DNA of 64,000 bases from UBA5072 sp963752195 (GTDB taxonomy: Bacteria; Bacteroidota; Bacteroidia; Bacteroidales; UBA10428), in assembly GCA_963752195.1 (NCBI GenBank), contig CAVVXI010000001.1:1674001-1738000 (forward strand), read 5' to 3'. The position numbers and the translations under genes were made by a program. The notes beneath the pieces were generated by a model, which worked only from the letters and a program-made list of their open reading frames with translations, made no database searches and was not told where the DNA came from. How positions within the stretch are numbered: position 1 is the first letter of the stretch; each line of letters begins with the position of its first letter. This document shows positions 58,507-64,000 of this stretch, piece by piece.

Positions 58507-59379
58507 GTGACCGTCACCTGCGTCGTCGACGCGCAGGAACAGGCTCGGCGAGGTCCCGGTCTGGGACGTCGCGGAGCAGGCGCTCTACTGGGTCGACATC
58601 GAGGGCAGGCTGCTGCAGCGGCTGATGCCGGCGACCGGCGCGGTCGAGCGCTGGCAGATGCCGGAGCGGATCGCCTGCTTCGCGCTCCGCGAGAACGGCG
58701 GGCTGATCGTCGCCTTCGCCTCCGGCATCGCCTTCTACGATCTCGACAGCGGCGCGATCGAGTGGATCGCCCGGCCCGACGCCGGTGCCGACCAACCGCT
58801 TCAACGAGGGCAAGTGCGATCGCCGCGGCCGGTTCTGGGCCGGGCACGATGGACGACCGGCTGAAGGAGCACAGCGCGGCGCTCTTCCGGGTCGATCCCG
58901 ATCTCACCGTCACCCGGGTGCTCGACGGCATCGGCATCTCCAACTCGATCGTGTGGAGCCTCGACGACCGGCACTTCTATTTCGCCGACACGCTCGACGG
59001 GGTCATCGACCGCTTCGATTTCGACGCGCGACACGGGACGCATCGCCAACCGCCGCCGCATCGTCGATCTCGACGGGCACCGGCATCGGCCCCGACGGCT
59101 CGACCATCGACATCGAGGGCTGCCTCTGGAACGCCCAATGGGACGGCTGGCGGCGTCGCGCGCTATGCCCCGGACGGCGGCTCGACCGGGTCGTCGAGCT
59201 GCCGGTCCAGAAGCCGACCAGCTGCATGTTCGGCGGCGCCGGACCTGCGCACGCTCTACGTCACCTCGGCGATCTGGGACCTCACGCCCGAGCAGCTTCG
59301 CGACCAGCCGCAGGCCGGCGGCCTGTTTGCGCTCGATGTCGGCATCGGCGGCGTGCCGGAGCCGCGTTTCGCGGGTTAG
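58507..59379 (+). CDS. SMP-30/gluconolactonase family sugar lactonase
   Basis: Opens a sugar lactone to the acid that dgoD would dehydrate. GTG 58507 follows GGGAGGAAGCCG. Motifs are CVVDAQNRLGEVPVWDV (metal Glu in GE), PTNRFNEGKCDRRGRFWAGT, ISNSIVWSLDDRHFYFADTL (Asn, Asp ligands), IGPDGSTIDIEGCLWNAQWD and PTSCMFGGADLRTLYVTSA. About 287 codons, ending PEPRFAG. The frame breaks are all single extra bases, at about 58545, 58790, 58852, 59025, 59075, 59150 and 59240. Divergent from dgoD and followed 200 bases later by a sugar ABC system. Confidence 0.88.
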   Translation: MTVTCVVDAQEQARRGPGLGRRGAGALLGRHRGQAAAAADAGDRRGRALADAGADRLLRAPRERRADRRLRLRHRLLRSRQRRDRVDRPARRRCRPTASTRASAIAAAGSGPGTMDDRLKEHSAALFRVDPDLTVTRVLDGIGISNSIVWSLDDRHFYFADTLDGVIDRFDFDARHGTHRQPPPHRRSRRAPASAPTARPSTSRAASGTPNGTAGGVARYAPDGGSTGSSSCRSRSRPAACSAAPDLRTLYVTSAIWDLTPEQLRDQPQAGGLFALDVGIGGVPEPRFAG

Positions 59380-59406
59380 AGGTGATGTGCGAAATGATGG
59401 AATCTT

Positions 59407-59429
59407 TTGACATTGAATTGCACAATTCA
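59407..59429 (+). promoter_or_regulatory. Inverted-repeat operator next to -35 TTGACA
   Basis: TTGACA (59407-59412) is followed directly by a perfect 7-bp inverted repeat, TGAATTG-CA-CAATTCA (59414-59429), in the 200-base gap before the sugar-binding-protein gene. Probable promoter/operator for the ABC operon. No clear -10 was found. The rest of the gap (59430-59570) shows nothing recognisable. Confidence 0.55.
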
Positions 59430-59580
59430 CGTCGATGAGCAGGAAACCATCATGGCTCGCGACGCAGAGCGGGTTGGCTTTCCCGTCGGCCCGTGATAGT
59501 GTCGCGCCAAATACAAGCTCGAGCGGGCCGCCTGCGCGGACGGCCGGCGAACGTGAGTGGCACAAAGGGAGGAGACATGA

Positions 59581-60717
59581 ATGTCAATGAAAAGTCTGCT
59601 GCTTGCGGCCGGCGTTAGCCGTCGGCCTGATGTCGAGCCTGGCGCTCGCCGCGGGCCCGGAGATCGTCGTCCGGGCCGGGCGACGAGCCCGCCAGTGCTT
59701 CGTGCCATGGTCGGCCGACACCAAGTACTTCCAGTGGCCGGCCAAGGAAGGCCCCTACCGGATCGCGGTGGTCAACGGCTTCGTCGCCAACGTCTGGCGC
59801 ATTCAGATGATCCAGACCGCCAAGGCCTATGCGGCGCTGCCGGAAATCGCCAAGGACATCAAGGAGTTCAAGGTCGTCTCGGTCGGCACCGACATGGCCG
59901 CCCAGCTCGGCGCCGTCGAGGACTACATCAACCAGGGCTTCGACGCCGTGCTGATCGACCCGAACACCCCCAAGGGCTGGGATCGCGTGATCCGTCTCGC
60001 CAACCAGAAGGGCACCGATCCTGATCGCCTTCGACAACCAGGTCGAGACCACCGACATGGCCGGCGTCGCCCAGGACCAGATCATCATGGGCATGCAGGG
60101 CGGCCGAGTGGCTGGTCAAGAATGTCGGCAACAAGGGCAAGCTGCTCGAGATCCGCGGCGTGCCGGGCTTCTCGGCCGACCAGGAGCGCCATGACGGCTT
60201 CCGCAGCGTCGTGGAGGCGCCGGCAACGACTTCGAGGTCGTCGAGGTCGTCGGCAACTGGGCGCCGGGCAATTCGCAGAAGGCCACCGCCGACGCGATCG
60301 CCGCCCACGGCCATTTCGACGGCATCTTCACCCAGGGCGGTTCCAACGGCACCGTCCAGGCGCTGATCGACGCCGGCCATCCCTTCGTGCCGATGGCCGG
60401 CGAGGGCGAGAACCTCTTCCGCATCCAGATCGCCGAATATCGCCGACAAGGGCCTCAAGGGCTTCTCCTACGGCCAGTCGCCGGCGCAGGTCGCGATCGC
60501 GCTGAAGGAAGCGATCGCCGCCCTCCAGGGCAAGCCGATCCCGCAGCTGACGTCAAGATCCCGAACCCGACCACCGACTTACCAGGATAGAAGGCCGGCG
60601 AGGACTACTTCCCCGACCTGACGGCGACTTCTTCGCCGCCAACGCCTTCCCGCCCTGCGGCCTGTCAACTTCACGGCGCCGCAGCTGATGGCGCAGACCG
60701 GCGAGAACGCCAAGTAA
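59581..60717 (+). CDS. Periplasmic sugar-binding protein (Peripla_BP_4 family)
   Basis: Binding protein of the last CUT2 importer. ATG 59581 (MSMKSLLLAA) follows GGGAGGAGACATGA; overlapping ATGs are at 59577 and 59587. A signal peptide with core VGLMSSLALAAG is visible after correction. The mature part reads YRIAVVNGFVANVWRIQMIQ, VVSVGTDMAAQLGAVEDYIN, FDAVLIDPNTPKGWDRVI, IAFDNQVETTDMAGVAQDQ, KLLEIRGVPGFSADQERHDG and DGIFTQGGSNGTVQALIDAG. The corrected C terminus FFAANAFPPCGVNF ends at TAA 60715-60717. About 375 codons. CFVPW after the leader (position near 59700) is distinctive. The last 150 bases carry at least four breaks. Confidence 0.85.
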
Positions 60718-60734
60718 TCGCCTGCAGACATGGC

Positions 60735-60761
60735 GCGCCGCCGGCCGCGTGCCGGCGGCGC
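60735..60761 (+). terminator. Strong hairpin between binding-protein and ATPase genes
   Basis: Perfect 11-bp stem: GCGCCGCCGGC (60735-60745) and GCCGGCGGCGC (60751-60761) around CGCGT. No U run follows; likely partial attenuation or message protection, as at the other binding-protein genes here. Confidence 0.55.
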
Positions 60762-60788
60762 ACCGTCTTCGAGGGGAGGGGCAGTCGC

Positions 60789-62364
60789 GTGAACGAGTCG
60801 ACGCGCCGCGCCGCTGCTGGAGCTTGCGCGGCGTCAGCAAGTCCTATGGCGGCGTCGCGCGCCCTGGCCGATGTCGACTTCGCCGCCGCGCACGTCCTCG
60901 ATCCATGCCGTGCTCGGCGAGAACGGCGCCGGCAAGTCCACGCTCATCAAGATCATTTCCGGCGTCGTCGAGCCGGATCGGGGCACGATCGCCTTCGACG
61001 GGCGCGAGGTGTCGCTTCGCAGAGCCCGCAGGCGGCCAACGGGTCGGCATCGTCAGCGTGTTCCAGGAACTGTCGGTCATCCCGGACCTCTCGGTCGCCG
61101 ACAACATCAGCATCACCCGGCCGCCCAAGCGCTTCGGCCTGATCGACCATCGCGCCCAGCGCCGCCGCGCCGAGGAGCTGCTCGCCCGCGTCGGCTGCGA
61201 GGACGTCAATCCGCCGCGCCCGGGTCGCGCGACCTGCCGCTGTCGCGGCGCCAGATGGTCGAGATCGCCAAGGCGCTCGGCCGCGACCCGAAGCTGCTCA
61301 TCCTCGACGAGGCGACCTCGGCGCTGACCGCCGCCGACGTCGAGCGCGTCTACGAGATCCTGCACCGGCTGCGCGACGACGGGCTGCGCTGCTCTACATC
61401 TCGCACCGCATGCACGAGATCGAGGAGCTCGCCGACACACATCTCGGTCTTCCGCAACGGCCGCCACGTCACGCACCTTCGCCAAGGGCGCCAAGACCGA
61501 CGAGGAGATCGTCCAGATGATGATCGGGCGCGACGTCAGCAACGTCTATCCGCCGAAGCCGGTGCGCAGCGAGCCGCCGCCGCCCGAGCTCGAGGTCACG
61601 CGGCCTCGGCTGGACCGACCGCCTCGTCGGACATCTCCTTCACCGTCGGCAAGGGCGAGATCGTCGGCCTCGGCGGCCTCGACGGCCAGGGCCAGCGCGA
61701 GATCCTGCTCGCCCTCTTCGGCGTGCTCCGGGGCGTCACCGGCACGGTCACGCATCAACGGCCGCGACGGCAAGGTCGTGCCAGCCCGGTCGCCGCCACC
61801 CGGCCCGACCGTCAGCATGGCGCTGATCCCGGAGGACCGGAAGACCGAGGGCCTGATGCTGCCGATGTCGATCGGCGACAACATCTCGCTCACCGCGCTG
61901 AGCTGGCTCACCCGCGGCTTCGTCATCGACCGCGCCGCCGAGCGCAACGCGCATCGACGGGATGATCGAGAAGCTGCAGATCAAGATCGGCAGCCGTCGG
62001 CGACGCCGGTCGCCACGCTGTCCGGCGGCAACCAGCAGAAGGTGGTCATCGCCAAGTGGCTGCTGACCGGGCGCGCAGCATCCTGCTCCTCAACGATCCG
62101 ACCCGCGGCATCGACGTCGGCACCAAGGAGGAGATCTACCGGCTGCTGCGCGAGCTCGCCGACGCCGGCACCTCGATCGTCCTCTACTCGACCGACTATG
62201 ACGAGCTGATCGGCTGCTGCGACCGCGTGCTGATCCTCTATGGCGGCCGGATCGTCCGCACCCTCGAGGGCGATGCGATCTCCGAGACCAACATCGTCGC
62301 CAGTTCCTTCAATCTGCCGCTCGAGACAGCCGCGCGCACGGAAGAACTGGTGCGGCCGCAATGA
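60789..62364 (+). CDS. Sugar ABC transporter ATPase, two-domain (RbsA/MglA family)
   Basis: ATPase subunit. GTG 60789 (VNESTRRA) follows GAGGGGAGGGGCAG. Domain 1: Walker A GENGAGKSTLIKI, FQELSVIPDLSVADNISI, DLPLSRRQMVEIAKALG, Walker B LLILDEATSALTAADVE, YISHRMHEIEEL. Domain 2: degenerate Walker A GLDGQGQREI, LIPEDRKTEGLMLPMSI, signature LSGGNQQKVVIAKWLL, and Walker B LLLNDPTRGIDVGT with Pro where the catalytic Glu usually lies. About 520 codons. TGA overlaps the permease ATG. The frame breaks are common from 60800 to 62090; the last 300 bases are clean. Confidence 0.87.
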
Positions 62365-63436
62365 ACAACATCTGAAGCTCTGGCTCTCGCACAATACCGG
62401 CGCGCTGATCGGCGCTCGTCCTGTTCCTCATCCTCTACATCTTCTACTCGAGCCTCCATCCGCGCGGCTTCACCTCCGACCTCTTCGTCCAGAACTCGAA
62501 CGAGGCGCTGGCGCTGATCCTGCGTCGTCATGGCGCAGACCCTGGTCGTGCATGCTCGGCGGCATCGACCTGTCGGTCGGCTCGCTGATGACGCTGGTCA
62601 ATGCGCGTCGCCTCGCGAGATGGTGATCGGCAGCGGCGATCCAGATCGTCCTCGGCATGCTCGCCTGCCTCGCGGTCGGCCTCGCCGGCGGCTTGCTCAA
62701 CGGGCTGATCATCGTCTATGGCCGGCTGCAGCCGATCGTCGTCACGCTGGCCACCGGCGCGTCTTCACCGGCATCGCGCTGTTCCTCCGCCCGACGCCGG
62801 GCGGCGAGGTCGACGGCGATCTGTCCTGGGTCGCGACCAACGCGCTCGCCGAGCTTCCCGCCACCTATGGCTGGTGGGGCGGCGATCCGCCGGCCTGGTT
62901 CAACCTCATCTCCGGCATCCCGATGCCGATCGTCATCCTGGTCGTCGATCATCGTCTGGTCATCTGGATCCCGTACCGCAACTCGGAGATCGGCCGCGGC
63001 GGCTACGCGATCGGCTCCAACGAGGCCGCCGCCTACATGTCGGGCGTCCGGATCAACCGCTCCAAGCTCGCCGCCTATACGCTCGGCGGCCTGTTCGCCG
63101 GCCTCGCCGGCCTCTACTTCGCCATCCAGACCGGCAGCGGCAATGCCGACCCGATCCAGGCCGGCACCTACACGCTCAACTCGATCGCGGCCGTCGTCAT
63201 CGGCGGCACCTCGCTGTTCGGCGGCACCGGCGGCGCCATCGGCACGATCTTCGGCGTCATGGTGCTGCGCTCGATCACCTTCTGCTTCCGCGTCGTCGAT
63301 ACCGATTCGGTCGTCGGCTTCCTCGCCAATCCGCTGCTCCAGCCGATGTTCGAGGGCCTGATCCTGGTGCATTGCGGTCACGCTCGGCGCCGCCCGCGTC
63401 TTCAGCATCAAGAACCGCCTCAACATGTTCCGGTGA
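62361..63436 (+). CDS. Sugar ABC transporter permease (RbsC family)
   Basis: CUT2 permease starting MNN, then KLWLSHNTGALIGALVLFL and ILYIFYSSLHPRGFTSDLF. Motifs are VVMAQTLVVMLGGIDLSVGS (hallmark GGIDLSVG), GGLLNGLIIVYGRLQPIVVT, IGRGGYAIGSNEAAAYMSGV and IAAVVIGGTSLFGGTGGAIG, ending IKNRLNMFR. A periplasmic insert of about 45 residues (GEVDGDLSWVATNALAELPA and following) is longer than in RbsC. About 355 codons. Overlaps the ATPase stop (ATGA) and the next permease start (GTGA). The frame breaks near 62390, 62418, 62530, 62610, 62640, 62760, 62950 and 63375. Confidence 0.87.
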
Positions 63437-64000
63437 TCGCGATGCCGTGCCGCAGATGTCCGACCTCAGGCGGTCTCCGATCGACCGGCCGCTGCTGTTC
63501 GCCGGCGTCTTCATCATCGCCATCCTGGTCGTCGGCACCGTCTACACGATGGTGTTCGAGGGCACGCTGACGCTGCTCTCGCCGACCTATCTGCATCCTC
63601 CAGCTCAAGGTCGCGTCCTTCCTCGGCATCGTCGCCGCCGGCATGATGATCGTCGTCCTGCTCGGCCATATCGACCTGTCGGTGCCGTGGACCATCGCCG
63701 CCTCGGCGATGCTCGCCACCGCCTGGGGCGGGCCGCTTGGCGATTCCCGATCGGCCTCGGCGTCGGCCTGCTGATCGGCATCTTCAACGGCCTCGGCGTC
63801 GCCTATCTCCGCGTGCCGTCGATGATCTTCACGCTCGGCGTCAACGTCATGCTGCGCGGCTTCATGGTGATGCTCACCGGCGGCTTCTCGCCGTCCGCGG
63901 TGCCGACCGACGGCGATGCTGTGGCTGGCCAAGGGCGACGTCCTCGGCATTCCCAACCCGGTCATCGTCTGGGTGCTGGTCAGCCTCGCCGTCGCCTTCA
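63433..64000 (+). CDS. Sugar ABC transporter permease (RbsC family), cut by window end
   Basis: Second CUT2 permease, coupled to the first by a GTGA overlap at 63433-63436 (alternative ATG 63442). It begins VIAMP, then RRSPIDRPLLFAGVFIIAIL, VGTVYTMVFEGTLTLLSPTY, FLGIVAAGMMIVVLLGHIDL with SVPW (hallmark loop), IGIFNGLGVAYLRVPSMIFT and LGVNVMLRGFMVMLTGG. About 185 codons are visible and the sequence runs off at 64000. HIDLSVPW matches the second permease at 20993-22008 (IDLSVPW), so the two transporters have the same paired-permease design. The frame breaks near 63460, 63600, 63745 and 63915. Confidence 0.86.

Overview
The window is about 70% GC and reads like an alphaproteobacterium, probably Hyphomicrobiales (Rhizobiales). 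It carries strong G/C third-position bias, several rhizobial-style sugar ABC transporter operons, GntR/LacI regulators, and many ATGA/GTGA stop-start overlaps. No ribosomal or other marker gene is present, so the taxonomy is inferred. It is a catabolic region: six ABC uptake systems sit among enzymes for sugars, sugar acids and related small molecules. Most genes outside about 28-36.7 kb are interrupted by single-base frame breaks. Every break I could resolve is one extra G or C, with the protein continuing in the next frame. I therefore annotate whole genes across breaks and regard most breaks as assembly or sequencing errors rather than true pseudogenes.

Layout. 1-3.2 kb: the tail of an E2-like acyltransferase, an Ldh-family dehydrogenase and two SDRs. 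3.2-13 kb: a sugar-acid locus around a FadR-type regulator. One arm (minus) has a solute-binding protein, two permeases, an acid-sugar dehydratase, a D-2-hydroxyacid dehydrogenase and an HpaI aldolase; the other arm (plus) has a second hydroxyacid dehydrogenase and a second dehydratase. 13-17.7 kb: a ribose-type ABC system with an SDR. 17.8-20 kb: an amino-acid ABC system without an ATPase. 20-26.7 kb: another sugar ABC system ending in an SMP-30 lactonase, with a HutC-type GntR regulator. Related AT-rich operator-promoters lie before the 13 kb and 25.7 kb operons.

26.8-34.8 kb is mostly frame-intact and different in character: CofC, an Mpl-like Mur ligase, a PP2C-like phosphatase, a glycosyltransferase, a DegT aminotransferase-like protein, an ATP-grasp enzyme and MurQ. 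34.8-41.3 kb: BKACE, 3-hydroxyacyl-CoA dehydrogenase, SDR, flavin monooxygenase, Gfo/Idh/MocA oxidoreductase and a sugar isomerase.

41.5-49.4 kb is the most striking part. Two ykkC-family (guanidine-I-like) riboswitch aptamers face inward. The left one precedes a family-5 solute-binding protein and an amidohydrolase. The right one precedes a metallo-beta-lactamase-fold hydrolase, a fused double ATPase and two peptide-type permeases. Together they encode one complete transporter plus two hydrolases under what looks like one ligand signal. 49.5-54.2 kb: an epimerase and a LacI-controlled isomerase/oxidoreductase pair. 54.3-55.1 kb: a lone methyltransferase. 55.2-64 kb: a galactonate-type locus with two acid-sugar dehydratases, a GntR regulator, an SMP-30 lactonase and a sugar ABC system that runs off the window end.
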